A stretch of DNA of 64,000 bases from JAOUGY01 sp963792365 (GCA_963792365.1 CAWBVW010000005.1:372001-436000), one strand, 5' to 3'; counted from the first letter of the stretch, positions 8,725 through 17,348 are shown. The notes: a model not told the origin generated them from the sequence alone. Translations and numbers: made by a program.

Positions 8725-9095
8725 GTGACCATCACGATGGCGAAGGGGACGCTGGTCTATGGCCCGGCGATGCGGGTCGGGGACTACTTCTACATCTCGG
8801 GACAGGTTCCCATCGAGGAATCCGGGAACACTGTCGGCCGCGTGACCCGGTAGCTCAGACACGTCAATGTTTCGAGAACATCAGAGAGTTGGTCGAAGCG
8901 GCCGGAGCCACTATGGAGAACGTCTTCTGGTTGACGAGCTACGTCACCGACATCCGAGTGTTCATGGACCAGCCGCCAATCCGCACCGAGTTCTTCTCGC
9001 CTCCATACCCAGCATCGACCGTGGTCCAAATCTCATCCCTCGCGCAGCCGGGATGGATGATCCAGATCGAGGCGCGGGCATACTTGGGTGCGTGA
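8725..9095 (+). pseudogene. RidA family gene with a frameshift
   Basis: The first part (from GTG 8725 or ATG 8737) reads LVYGPAMRVGDYFYISGQVP and hits a TAG at 8851. A second frame then continues the same fold with QTRQCFENIRELVEAAG, ENVFWLTSYVTDIRVF and the closing IQIEARAYLGA, ending at 9095. The break is near 8838-8845. Joined, the parts make a full RidA domain of about 123 residues, so either one base was lost or gained in evolution or the sequence has an indel error. It sits 72 bases after the multi-domain RidA gene. Confidence 0.7.
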
Positions 9096-9130
9096 CAGGA
9101 TCTGTTCGCTCTCGATCAGATGATGCCGAC

Positions 9131-10111
9131 TCACAGCTGCAAAGCGGGGGCCACCACTCCACGTGACTCGTGAGCCTTCTCGGTTGCACATCTCCCGATA
9201 GGGAATCGCATTCCCAGGCTGAAGGATGACGATGGGCGGGAACGTCGGTCTCCTACTATCACGGCTCTGCGGGACGAAGCCGACGATCTCTTCGCCGTCC
9301 TCGGTGACCGGGAAGCGTGAGTAGGCGCTGGCGAAGAACTCGGCGAGCACTTCGGCGATCCGAGTCGCCGCGTTACGGGAGCCCAGCTACGCCCACCACG
9401 GAGCACGAGCACGGGCCGGTCGGCGACGGGGAGGTCGAAGCGGGACCAGTCGATCTCCCCCACGACGTCGAGTTCTCGCTCGATGACGCCGGCTCCGCCC
9501 CGTAGCTGATTCCACGTCGACTTGACAGACCTGGGAACGGAGAGCTCCTCCTCGGTGATGACGGCCAGGTCGACGGTCATCACGGCGATCGCCCCGTCGA
9601 TGTCGCCCTCACCGACGAGCGAGACCACCTGATCGACGGCGGCGCGGTCGAGTCGGTCCTGGATCAACGGAGGTTCGTACAGGCTCAGGGACCGCATCGG
9701 GACGCCCGAACCCGCCGCAGCCAGAGCGATGAGCCCTCCATAGGAGTGGCCGAGCACATGTGCCGGCGAACAGGCGGCATCGAGCACCGCCCGAAGATCC
9801 ACGATCTCCCGATCGAGCGAGTACTCCGGACCGTCGCCGCTCTCGCCCCTGCCCCGCCAGTCGTACACCCACGTCGAGTAGCGCTCGGCGATGGTCAGCT
9901 CGACCATGGCGATTGTATTGATTCCCGTAAGTGCACCATGGACCAGCACCAAGGGACCACCTTCGCCCAATTCCCGCACCGACAGCGTCGTTCCATCGGC
10001 GAAGGTCACCGTGCGGTCACCGCCCTTCGTTCCCAAGATCAGGGACCGGATCAGGCGCCGCTTGCTCGGCGTCTTTCGGAACAGCTTCAAGAGATAGCCG
10101 GACCACACCAT
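9131..10111 (-). pseudogene. Alpha/beta hydrolase with a replaced C-terminus
   Basis: From ATG 10111 (good site GAAGGGG) the protein is a normal alpha/beta hydrolase: GPLVLVHGALTG oxyanion-hole region, YDWRGRGESG, then the nucleophile elbow GHSYGG and the strand PVLVLRGG that leads to the catalytic acid. After about residue 240 it enters an out-of-frame copy of a CorC gene fragment (9273-9373) and then unrelated sequence. The catalytic histidine region is lost, so the product should be inactive. The frame stays open to 9131, so a chimeric protein may still be made. Confidence 0.7.
9273..9373. repeat. 101-bp copy of a CorC/HlyC gene fragment
   Basis: This stretch matches 12446-12546 inside the upstream CorC-type gene over 101 bases, with five substitutions and no gap. 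The original encodes the CBS-domain segment SPYSRFPVTEDGEEIVGFV on the minus strand; the copy keeps that peptide open in one frame, but the hydrolase uses another. It replaces the end of the alpha/beta hydrolase. Confidence 0.85.
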
Positions 10112-10349
10112 GTTCGCCCCTTCGTCGCCAGAAGTCGATGTCCAGCCGCCTACCTCGACGTAGCGTCCGATCAGACGGCGGCCTCGAGTTCGAAGCTCTA
10201 CGCCGCCTGCATCGGCATGCCGGCTCGCACCGTCGCCACGAACCGTTGTCGCGACCTCTGACGGCACTAGACGGACACCTGACACGGCGAGAAGACCGAA
10301 GCTGATCCGTGAAAGGAGAATCCCCTGTCACTACACGAGATTCCGTGAG

Positions 10350-10391
10350 TGGGCGCTACTGGGATCGAACCAGTGACCACTGCGGTTTGCA
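10350..10391 (-). repeat. tRNA-Val 3'-half relic (copy 2)
   Basis: The first 29 bases are identical to the 3' end of tRNA-Val(CAC) (37459-37487). The match then decays in the anticodon arm and there is no 5' half. On the minus strand it follows an open segment (10418-10511) that recurs at 28641-28740, an arrangement expected if an element's terminal gene ended at its attachment site. Confidence 0.7.
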
Positions 10392-10417
10392 GGCGGAGAA
10401 AAGCCCTTGAAACGAAG

Positions 10418-10511
10418 GGCGAATCGGGAATCCTCTGGGGAATCAACAGTTGTTGCCTCTCGTCGCTTGGCCTCCTCCATGGTCGTCTTGAGTTGTCTGA
10501 CCGACACCTGG
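10418..10511 (-). repeat. Repeat with a conserved reading frame (copy A)
   Basis: The segment is similar to 28641-28740. On the minus strand both copies translate alike: SVRQLKTTMEEAKRRE here and SVRQPKTTMEEHKRR there. This suggests the end of the same, now degraded, gene. Here it runs directly into the tRNA-Val relic at 10350-10391. I cannot name the gene; a recombinase or other mobile-element gene is a guess from position. Confidence 0.5.
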
Positions 10512-10514
10512 GGT

Positions 10515-11882
10515 TCAGTGGTCCAGGACCGAGTCGTCGGAGTCGGGGCCGTCAACAGGTACGTCGATCCTCGCAACCCGGATCTGGGTCAGCTTGTAGC
10601 CGTCGACGCCTTCGACGGTGAGCTCGTGGCCTTGGGACTCGACCCGATCGCCCTCCTTCGGCACAGTGCCCGTTTCGGCCAGGACGAGGCCGGCGAGCGT
10701 CGTCACTGCGTCGTGGTCGAACTCGAAGCCGTAGTCCTCGGACAGTTCGAGCAGCGTGGTCTCGCCATCCAATGTGGCGGACCCGTCGTCGTGGACGACT
10801 GCGGGAAGGTCGTGGTCTCCCGCTGGATCGTCGATCACCTCGGAGATGATGTCGTCGAGCGTGACGAGCCCAATGGTGCCGCCGAGCTCATCGACGACGA
10901 GCGCAGCATGGATCCGTTCGTTTCGGAACCGGTCGAGGAGGACGTCGGCACTGGTCTTCCCACCCACAGTTGGGAGCTGGCGGACGAGCGTGCTGAGGTC
11001 GATGGGATCGTGGGATTGGCTGACCCGAACGAAGTCCTTCACGTGGAGGATCCCGATGACGTGATCGAGATCGTCGACGAACACCGGGAAACGCGACGTT
11101 GGCGACGCCTCGATCTGCGCGGCGATGTCGGCTCGACCGGCATCGTGCTCGATCGCCCGGATGTGGCTGCGGGACGTCATCAGTTGGTCGGCGGTGAGGT
11201 CCTCGAGCTCGAAGATGTTGTGGATGATCTCGCGTTGCAGCTCGGGAAGTGCGCCCCCCTCCGCCGACTCGTCGGTGACGATGGCCAGTTCCTCGGAGCT
11301 GTAGAGAGACATCGCCTTGTCGGGTTCGGGGATGCGCAGCAATCGCATCAACGACAACGCCGTCCAGTTGAGCAAGGCGACGGCCGGCCGGAAGAGGACG
11401 CTGAAGGCCCGCATCACCGGATTGACCCGCACGCTCGTGCCCTCGGGCTGGGACAACGCGAGGGCCTTGGGGATCATCTCGCCGAGCACGACATGGAGGT
11501 ACGTGATGACGCTCAGCGCCACGATGAATCCAACGGTGTGTGCTGCCGCCATGGAGAGCCCGAGCGACTCGAACGGGCCGTACAGCCAGTGGGCGATGGC
11601 GGGCTCGCCGTACATGCCGAGACCGATCGAGGCCAGGGTGATGCCGAGCTGGGCGACGGCGATGTAGTTGTCTTTGCCGGTGGGACGGTCGAACACTCGG
11701 CGGAGCCAGCGTGCGGCACGGTTGCCATCGTCGGCCAGGGCGTTGATGCGCGAGCGGCGACTGGCGACGAGCGAGAACTCTGCAGCTACGAACACGCCGT
11801 TGATCGCCACCAGCGCAACGACGGCGACGATCGGCAGGATCACCCCGGTCGCGAGGTTCACGGCGAGCACGGTCGCGATCAT
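10515..11882 (-). CDS. CorC/HlyC family membrane protein (CNNM + CBS), downstream copy
   Basis: A 455-residue protein with an N-terminal CNNM (DUF21) membrane domain of about three to four helices (residues 10-190, including FVAAEFSLVASRRSRI and the VLGEMIPKALAL motif). A CBS pair follows at about 215-340 (MTSRSHI, SRFPVFVDDLDHVIGILHVKDF) and a CorC_HlyC domain ends the protein. Relatives are linked to magnesium/cobalt efflux or cation homeostasis. Its ATG overlaps the stop of the upstream paralogue (ATGA at 11879-11882), so the two are co-translated and may form a heteromer. Confidence 0.88.
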   Translation of the reverse strand: MIATVLAVNLATGVILPIVAVVALVAINGVFVAAEFSLVASRRSRINALADDGNRAARWLRRVFDRPTGKDNYIAVAQLGITLASIGLGMYGEPAIAHWLYGPFESLGLSMAAAHTVGFIVALSVITYLHVVLGEMIPKALALSQPEGTSVRVNPVMRAFSVLFRPAVALLNWTALSLMRLLRIPEPDKAMSLYSSEELAIVTDESAEGGALPELQREIIHNIFELEDLTADQLMTSRSHIRAIEHDAGRADIAAQIEASPTSRFPVFVDDLDHVIGILHVKDFVRVSQSHDPIDLSTLVRQLPTVGGKTSADVLLDRFRNERIHAALVVDELGGTIGLVTLDDIISEVIDDPAGDHDLPAVVHDDGSATLDGETTLLELSEDYGFEFDHDAVTTLAGLVLAETGTVPKEGDRVESQGHELTVEGVDGYKLTQIRVARIDVPVDGPDSDDSVLDH

Positions 11883-13228
11883 TCCGGTTCCTCGCCCGGT
11901 GCGTCGGCGGGGAGGGTGAAGCTCACCCGCTCGACGAGGGTGCCGTCGACCGAGTCGACCCGCATCGACGGATACGGTCGCTCGGGATCGGAATCATCGG
12001 CGCCGTCGTGTTCGGCGCGCCCCGCCGTAAGCGGAACGAGGTCGCCGACGGCGGGAAGACGCCCGAGGTGGTGCCAGACGTATCCGCTGACGGTGTCGGC
12101 CCGGTCCACCGGGAGGTCCAGTTCGAAGCGCTCGTTGAGGATCGTCAACAGCACGTCACCCCGCGCCGACACCACCGACCCGGTGAGCGTGATCGGGTCG
12201 GGTTCGGAGTCGAACTCGTCGTTCAACTCACCGAAGACCTCTTCGATGGCGTCCTCACGGGTGACCATGCCCGATATCGAGCCGAACTCGTTCACCACGA
12301 TCGCCATGTGGATCCCCTGTTTGGCGAAGGCGTTCATCAGCTGCGGAACCTCGAACACCTCGCTGACGACCATCGGCGCTTCGGCCACGTCGGCGACCGT
12401 CGCCGCCCTGCCTTTCTCGTTGGCGAGGAAGAGGTCGCGCAGGGTGACGAAGCCGACGATCTCTTCGCCGTCCTCGGTGACCGGGAAGCGTGAGTAGGGG
12501 CTGGCGGAGAACTCGCCGAGCGCTTCGGCGATCGGAGTCGCCGCGTCGATCGTGACGAGGCGACGGCGCGGGGTCATGACCTCGCGCACGACCCGGTTCG
12601 TGACCGAGAGGGCACCAGTCAGCATCTTCCGCTCGTCCGAGTCGATCAGCCCGCCAGCAGCACTATCGCGGTAGAGGCCGGCGAGCTCCGTCGGCGAGTG
12701 CACATGGGAGTGCGAGTGGTCGATCTGAAGCCCGAGCCCGCGCATGATGGCGAAGGCCGAACCGTTGAACAGGGCGACGAGTGGGCGCAGCAGCCATTGG
12801 CTGATCCGCATCGGCGTGAGCGTTGCAATCGCCAGTGTTTCGGGATACCGCAGTGCGACGGTCTTGGGCAACAGTTCGCCCAACACGACCTGCAGAGCCG
12901 TGATGAACAAGAGCACGATCACGACGGCGACGGTGTGGCTCGCGCTCCCCAACCGGTCTTCGAGGAGTGGGACGAGCTGTGCCTGTCCGTAGGCGCCGGC
13001 GACGAGACTCGAAAGCGTGATGCCGATCTGGCAGGCGGCGACATAGCTGTCCAGCCGTTTGGGATCCTGGAGGATCTCGAGGAGGCCCTTGGCCGGTCCG
13101 CTCCCCTTCTCGGCGTTCTCCTGGATGCGGGAACGGCGCGAGCCGACGGTAGCGAACTCCGCAGCGACGTACAGCGCGTTGAAGCCCACCATGACGAGGA
13201 TCAGCAACACCACGACGAGGGAATTCAT
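11879..13228 (-). CDS. CorC/HlyC family membrane protein (CNNM + CBS), upstream copy
   Basis: A 449-residue paralogue of the next gene with the same order: membrane domain (YVAAEFATVGSRRSRI, VLGELLPKTVALRYPE), CBS pair with VMTPRRRLVTID and SRFPVTEDGEEIVGFVTLRD, and a C-terminal CorC_HlyC domain. First gene of a two-gene operon. The CBS segment at 12446-12546 was copied to 9273-9373. Transport of divalent cations is inferred from the family; no experimental substrate can be read. Confidence 0.88.
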   Translation of the reverse strand: MNSLVVVLLILVMVGFNALYVAAEFATVGSRRSRIQENAEKGSGPAKGLLEILQDPKRLDSYVAACQIGITLSSLVAGAYGQAQLVPLLEDRLGSASHTVAVVIVLLFITALQVVLGELLPKTVALRYPETLAIATLTPMRISQWLLRPLVALFNGSAFAIMRGLGLQIDHSHSHVHSPTELAGLYRDSAAGGLIDSDERKMLTGALSVTNRVVREVMTPRRRLVTIDAATPIAEALGEFSASPYSRFPVTEDGEEIVGFVTLRDLFLANEKGRAATVADVAEAPMVVSEVFEVPQLMNAFAKQGIHMAIVVNEFGSISGMVTREDAIEEVFGELNDEFDSEPDPITLTGSVVSARGDVLLTILNERFELDLPVDRADTVSGYVWHHLGRLPAVGDLVPLTAGRAEHDGADDSDPERPYPSMRVDSVDGTLVERVSFTLPADAPGEEPE

Positions 13229-13834
13229 TTCGAGTGCCGATGGTACAGACGGGAGCCCACTGCACCACGATGGAGGAGGTGGCTCGTCCGGGTGGCGCCT
13301 CGCCTGCCGTCACCCCGGGCCCGGACTCGCCGAGGGCGTCGTGATTGGACGGTTCGGATCGAACCCGAGAACATTGCGGCGAACGCCTGACCGGTCTCGC
13401 CAATCATCCCCGATGACCACCGAGCACGTTTGCCCTCCCTGAGCGTGGCGCCCGCCTTGAGTACGACCGCGACCGAAGCGTCGAAGACCGGCCAGCGCTA
13501 CATACACCGGCTGGAGGGAGCGCTCGAGGCGTCGGTAGTGGTTTCCACTGTCAGGTCGGATGGCTTGCCGGGCCTACAACCATCCGTCGAGAGCGGGTGT
13601 TCGACACCAGATCTGTCGCCGGCACAGGCGCTCGGCACTCTCGCACATGAACGGTCGCTGCTATCGTCCTGTTCCGCCTCGGCGAGGGCATCGACTGGAC
13701 CACGCGCTTCGCCACCGCCGCCACCATCGTTCAGTGGATTCTCTTCACGCAAGCTCTGTCCGATCCGGATCCCCGCGACAAGTACGCACCAACACTCGTC
13801 TCGGCCTGAGCCGACCCAACACCACCCGTAATGG
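13229..13834. other. Intergenic region with a possible gene remnant
   Basis: Between the CorC operon and the aminotransferase I see no intact gene. A plus-strand frame without a start codon runs from 13651 to a TGA at 13807-13809 and reads like a protein tail: AIVLFRLGEGIDWTTRFATA, then WILFTQALSDPDPRDKYAP. It may be the end of a lost membrane protein. The upstream half should also hold the CorC operon promoter. Confidence 0.35.
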
Positions 13835-15163
13835 TCAGAGAAGGGTGGATAGAAGCCGACCCAGCATCTCGGCGGCGGTGGCGAGTTGGGTCTCGGTAGA
13901 CACGAGCGGCGGGAGCAAGCCGATCACGTTGCCGTGATGGCCCCCCGGATAGACGAGGAGCCCCTGCCGGACCGATTCGTGGCTCACCCTCTTCGCTACG
14001 GTCAGCGGGGATCCGTCGTCGTCGGTCAGCTCGATCCCGACCATAAGACCACGCCCGCGGATCTCGGCGACACGACGGTTCGGAGCCAGATGGCGTTCCA
14101 GTTCACCGAGCAGGAACTCGCCTTTGGCAGCGGCCACCGATGACATGTCCTCCAAGCGATACACCTCGGCGGCTGCCAGCGCCGCCGCACACGACACCAG
14201 ATTGCCGGCATAGGTCGACGTCTCCGTCCCCGGGGCGGTCGACGCCATGACCGCCTCGGTTGCCAGCACGCCCGACAGAGGCAGGCCGGCCGACAGCGAT
14301 TTGCCGAGAATCAGGATGTCCGGGTCGACCGCCTGGTCGTATTGGAACGCAAACCGACGGCCGGTCCGATGGAAGCCGCTCATCACCTCGTCGACGACCA
14401 GCAGGACGTCGTGGCGTCGACACACTTCGCTCAGTCCGGTCAGGAAGCCCGCGGGCGCCGGAATCATCCCTCCGTTTCCCTGCACCGGTTCGATCACAAC
14501 CGCACCGATCCCATCCCAGCCGCCGGCCGGGTTTCCCAGCTGCACATCGATCAGATGGAGCGTCGCCTCCGCCACCGCCTTCGGGTCCGACCCGAAGGGA
14601 GACCGGAGGGCGTGGGGATAGGGGAGGAAGGTGACTGCACCGAGTGTGCCGAGACCGGAACGCTGGCCGCTGCGGCCCATGAGCGCCAGGGCTCCCATCG
14701 TCCGCCCGTGGAACGCCCCGGAGAAGGCGAGCACCCCGGTCTTGCCGGTGGCCCGGCGAGCCAGCTTGAGGGCGATCTCGGTGGCCTCCGATCCGGAGGC
14801 TCCCAGCATGACCCGAGTCAGCCCCGGCAGCATCGCGGCCATCGCCTCGATCAGCTCGGTGCGAACCGGCGACGCCATCGACATCGCCTGCTGTCCCAGA
14901 GACAGCTGGCGAGTCGCGGCCTCCACCACCGCCGGATGGCTGTGGCCGAGATTGAGCGAACCGAACCCGGCGACCATGTCTAGGAACCGATTGCCGTCCG
15001 GGTCCTCGATCACCGCCCCCTCCGCTCTGGCCAGCACCGGTGGATCCATCGCAAGTCCGAAGGTCAACCCTGGAGCTCCCTCGGTCCGCCTCAGCCGGTC
15101 GGTGACCGCCCGTGAGTTTGGCCCTGGGTGTGACGTGGTGATGGACGGGGCGTCTCCGAGCAC
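13835..15163 (-). CDS. Class III aminotransferase
   Basis: A 442-residue pyridoxal-phosphate enzyme of the class III family (GABA, acetylornithine and diaminobutyrate aminotransferases). Visible are the GASGSEATEIALKLAR phosphate-binding region, FSGAFHGRTMGAL, VIEPVQGNGGM, the cofactor aspartate in VVDEVMSGFHRTG and the Schiff-base lysine in ILGKSLSAGLPLSG. It starts at ATG 15163 and stands alone. The sequence resembles the 4-aminobutyrate/omega-amino-acid branch, but the donor cannot be fixed. Confidence 0.85.
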   Translation of the reverse strand: MLGDAPSITTSHPGPNSRAVTDRLRRTEGAPGLTFGLAMDPPVLARAEGAVIEDPDGNRFLDMVAGFGSLNLGHSHPAVVEAATRQLSLGQQAMSMASPVRTELIEAMAAMLPGLTRVMLGASGSEATEIALKLARRATGKTGVLAFSGAFHGRTMGALALMGRSGQRSGLGTLGAVTFLPYPHALRSPFGSDPKAVAEATLHLIDVQLGNPAGGWDGIGAVVIEPVQGNGGMIPAPAGFLTGLSEVCRRHDVLLVVDEVMSGFHRTGRRFAFQYDQAVDPDILILGKSLSAGLPLSGVLATEAVMASTAPGTETSTYAGNLVSCAAALAAAEVYRLEDMSSVAAAKGEFLLGELERHLAPNRRVAEIRGRGLMVGIELTDDDGSPLTVAKRVSHESVRQGLLVYPGGHHGNVIGLLPPLVSTETQLATAAEMLGRLLSTLL

Positions 15164-15733
15164 CGGGACAGACTACCTCCGACGCCGCCCGATCGCCCCG
15201 GCAAGCCGCGCGTTGCTCGGCGCTCTCGCCAACTGGCGGCTTGATTGGGTGGTTCGGAGATCAGGTTGCCTCACTCGGGTACTACAGCCCCACCACGACC
15301 GCCGGACAAGCAATGGAGCCGGGCGACTACTCGGTATGGAACCAAGGTGAAGGTCGGGAGGCCGGATCGTACGAGAGCCGCAACGAGAACGTGGCGTTCT
15401 GGCCCCAATTAGCCTGACCAGCACGACTACTACCTGGCTGCATGTCAGGATCCCTGGCATCGTAGGGAGCGGAGCCTCTCCCGACCGGTCATCGTCTGGA
15501 CCTGTCTGAGAGCACCCAAATGGCGGCCGCCATCACCGAACCAGTGACCTCTGCCGTATGAACGCGAAACCGCTACCACCGGCCATCAACGGATACCACC
15601 GAATACCCACGGTTGCCTGGTTTCTCACCACCGATTGTCCACGGTCGTCACCGGTCATCTGTGGTGGCCATGTGGTCGCGGCTGGCCACGGGAACTCTCA
15701 CGGACCCCAGACGAACGCGGCGGCAAGGTCGCG
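15164..15733. other. Degraded intergenic region
   Basis: No intact gene is seen. A plus-strand frame is open from 15142 to a TGA at 15415-15417, with an internal ATG at 15313, and reads plausibly (LIGWFGDQVASLGYYSP, later SRNENVAFWPQLA). I do not recognise it. A tRNA-Val relic follows at 15537-15562, and the 40 bases after it resemble those after the relic at 29598-29639. Confidence 0.35.
15537..15562 (-). repeat. tRNA-Val T-arm/anticodon relic (copy 3)
   Basis: Twenty-six bases match the T-arm and anticodon 3' strand of tRNA-Val(CAC) (37473-37498) with one difference. The similarity to the copy near 29618 continues for about 40 bases beyond the tRNA part (CCGCTACCACCG and a nearby ATCA...TATCAC-like segment), so those two copies share a longer unit. 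Confidence 0.55.
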
Positions 15734-16160
15734 TCAGGCGCTGGTCATGTCCTCGACAGACCGGACGAGGGCCGGGTTCAGACCGGCGACAGCCGACAGC
15801 CTTGTGGTGAGGGTGACGCGATCGACGTAGCCCTCCTGGAGCGATGCTCGACAGAACTCACGGTCCTTCGGTCGTCCGGCGCCTTCGAGATCCACAGGTC
15901 GCGCAAATCGAGACGCCATGCAGCCACTCCCCCGTCGGCCGGTGACTGATATCGGACGATCGATCCATCGATGAGGTCGGCTGGGAGCCGTCGTCGTCAT
16001 CCACCGCCGCAACGTCGACTCCAACCGAGCGCAAGGCCGCCTCCGGCAACTGGCCCCCAATCGACCGATGAACCGCCTGGCTGCCGATGACCAGGATCTC
16101 TTCGACATCGAGAATGCTCCCGGCGGCGCGAATCGCATGATCGAACTCCCCCCGGTTCAT
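15734..16160 (-). pseudogene. Degraded nucleotidyltransferase-like gene
   Basis: From ATG 16160 the frame reads MNRGEFDHAIRAAGSILDVE, then ILVIGSQAVHRSIGGQLPEA and VGVDVAA, matching the start of small nucleotidyltransferase-fold proteins (DUF6036-like, with the GSQA motif) often found near toxin-antitoxin loci. The middle continues in another frame (WRLDLRDLWISKA) and the end in a third (GRPKDREFCRASLQEGYVD). At least two frameshifts are needed, so this is a relic. The family assignment is from memory of the motif pattern. Confidence 0.6.
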
Positions 16161-16330
16161 CGACCTGCCTCCGTGGCCCGGACTCCGAATACACCGAGGC
16201 CCTCACCCCCGGACATGGCACGCCTGAAAACGGCGTCACGTGACGAAGCTCCCGGGCATGGATCCCCGGGTCGAGGAGGACTTCCACGATCTCATCGACT
16301 GACCGCTGTGGCGAGCATCTCCTGAACCGC
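16161..16330 (-). pseudogene. Remnant of the partner gene upstream of the nucleotidyltransferase
   Basis: Minus-strand sequence reads SVDEIVEVLLDPGIHAREL followed by HVTPFSGV, then decays across frames toward the nucleotidyltransferase start. It looks like the C-terminal half of a small protein encoded just upstream, as paired genes often are in such loci. No start or full frame remains. Confidence 0.35.
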
Positions 16331-16371
16331 TACTTATCGGTACCACTGCGCCCGGTTGTCGTGCGACATGT

Positions 16372-16680
16372 TCAACAGCTCGTGGCATCTCGGAGGGTCC
16401 GGCAGGCTTCGGCCATACGGGCGGGTCCGAGTTGGGTGACCCGCCGCCGGAACGAGTCCTTCGGCAGCGTGTGCAGGTTGTCGAAGTTGGCAACACATGA
16501 GGTTGGTACACCATCGAGGTCGGGAGTCAGTTCGAGCTCGGATACGAGGCCGCGAGTCAGGCGGGTGAGCGCTGCGACTACCACCAAGCCGATCCGATCG
16601 GCGACGGGATCCCGGGTGAGGATCAGCACGGGACGGTCGCCACCGGGAGTCGCGGCGAACCAGATCTCACCCCGCTGCAT
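16372..16680 (-). CDS. MazF/PemK-type toxin (module 1)
   Basis: A 102-residue endoribonuclease-type toxin. It opens with MQRGEIWFA, followed by the GGDRPVLILTRD strand and later VVVAALTRL and FDNLHTLPKDSF, the MazF/PemK layout. Such toxins cut mRNA and are held inactive by the antitoxin. ATG 16680 lies inside the end of the antitoxin gene (14-base overlap), so toxin follows antitoxin and is coupled to it. The frame is intact, unlike its neighbours. Confidence 0.85.
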   Translation of the reverse strand: MQRGEIWFAATPGGDRPVLILTRDPVADRIGLVVVAALTRLTRGLVSELELTPDLDGVPTSCVANFDNLHTLPKDSFRRRVTQLGPARMAEACRTLRDATSC

Positions 16681-16918
16681 CGGCCCAATCCGACCAGTCC
16701 TCGGCGGGACCCCAATCGGCGATCTCGGTGAACGCCGCCTCGTCCGCCGCGAGTGGCAGGTTGGTCCATGCCTCGACGTCATCCTCGGCGCGGAGTCGAA
16801 CGAGGTGACGATGGAGCGCTTCGCGCAGGAGTTCAGAGCGGTCCACGCCGAGCCGTTCCGCCCACCGCTGGGCATCGGCGGCATCGTCGTCTTCGACACG
16901 GAAACTGAGCATCGTCAT
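16667..16918 (-). CDS. Ribbon-helix-helix antitoxin of MazF module 1
   Basis: An 83-residue acidic protein. The N-terminus MTMLSFRVEDDDAADAQRWA followed by ERLGVDRSELLREALHRHL is a ribbon-helix-helix DNA-binding domain. The tail, rich in Asp, Glu and Trp (EIADWGPAEDWSDWAD), is a typical toxin-binding segment. An inverted repeat covering the start codon (16914-16941) is the likely operator for self-repression. The next gene is its toxin. Confidence 0.8.
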   Translation of the reverse strand: MTMLSFRVEDDDAADAQRWAERLGVDRSELLREALHRHLVRLRAEDDVEAWTNLPLAADEAAFTEIADWGPAEDWSDWADAAG

Positions 16919-16941
16919 ACAGCAATCATATCGTGTATGAC
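16914..16941. promoter_or_regulatory. Inverted repeat at the MazEF-1 start (probable operator)
   Basis: GTCATAC at 16914-16920 and GTATGAC at 16935-16941 form a perfect 7-bp inverted repeat with a 14-base spacer. It spans the antitoxin start codon and the A/T-rich stretch just upstream that could be its -10 box. The position fits autorepression by the antitoxin. Confidence 0.55.
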
Positions 16942-16964
16942 AGCCAGAGAACCGGATTGAAGAA

Positions 16965-17197
16965 AACGGCTCGATCAGCTTCGTGGGCCCGTCACCCACT
17001 CGATCGACGACACCGGCAATCTCATGACCGGGCTGCATACCGGCTGGGTCTCCCAATGCACCGTGGAAGACGTGGAGGTCAGACCCACATATCCCGGCGG
17101 ACGTGACTCGGAGGCGAACCCACCCGGCAGTTGGCTCGAGCATGTCACGTTCGACGACCCCGATCTCGCCGACACCTCGGTACACCCCAGCCTTCAT
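16965..17197 (-). pseudogene. Truncated zinc-type alcohol dehydrogenase (N-terminal piece)
   Basis: From ATG 17197 the frame reads MKAGVYRGVGEIGVVERDM, then RLRVTSAGICGSDLHVFHGA and QPGHEIAGVVDRVGDGP. This is the GroES-like N-terminus of a zinc-dependent medium-chain dehydrogenase with the metal cysteine and GHE motif. After about 75 residues the similarity stops, close to the toxin-antitoxin promoter. The rest of the enzyme is absent, so it is a remnant cut by insertion or deletion. Confidence 0.65.
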
Positions 17198-17348
17198 CGA
17201 TCGTCCCGCGCTCGCCGCCGTCGAGTGTCATCCTATGGCGTTGCGGGAGACCCACATCGCGTTGGCGAACGCCATCACGCTCCGGACTCCACCTGCCCCC
17301 TACATCGCGGTATCCAGTGACGGAGGCACACCGCCGTTCTGCACCGGC

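Noticed and set aside
10407..12497. A 696-residue open frame on the plus strand
   Set aside because: It is the antisense shadow of the two CorC/HlyC genes, which have clear domains on the minus strand. Long antisense frames are expected in high-GC genomes.
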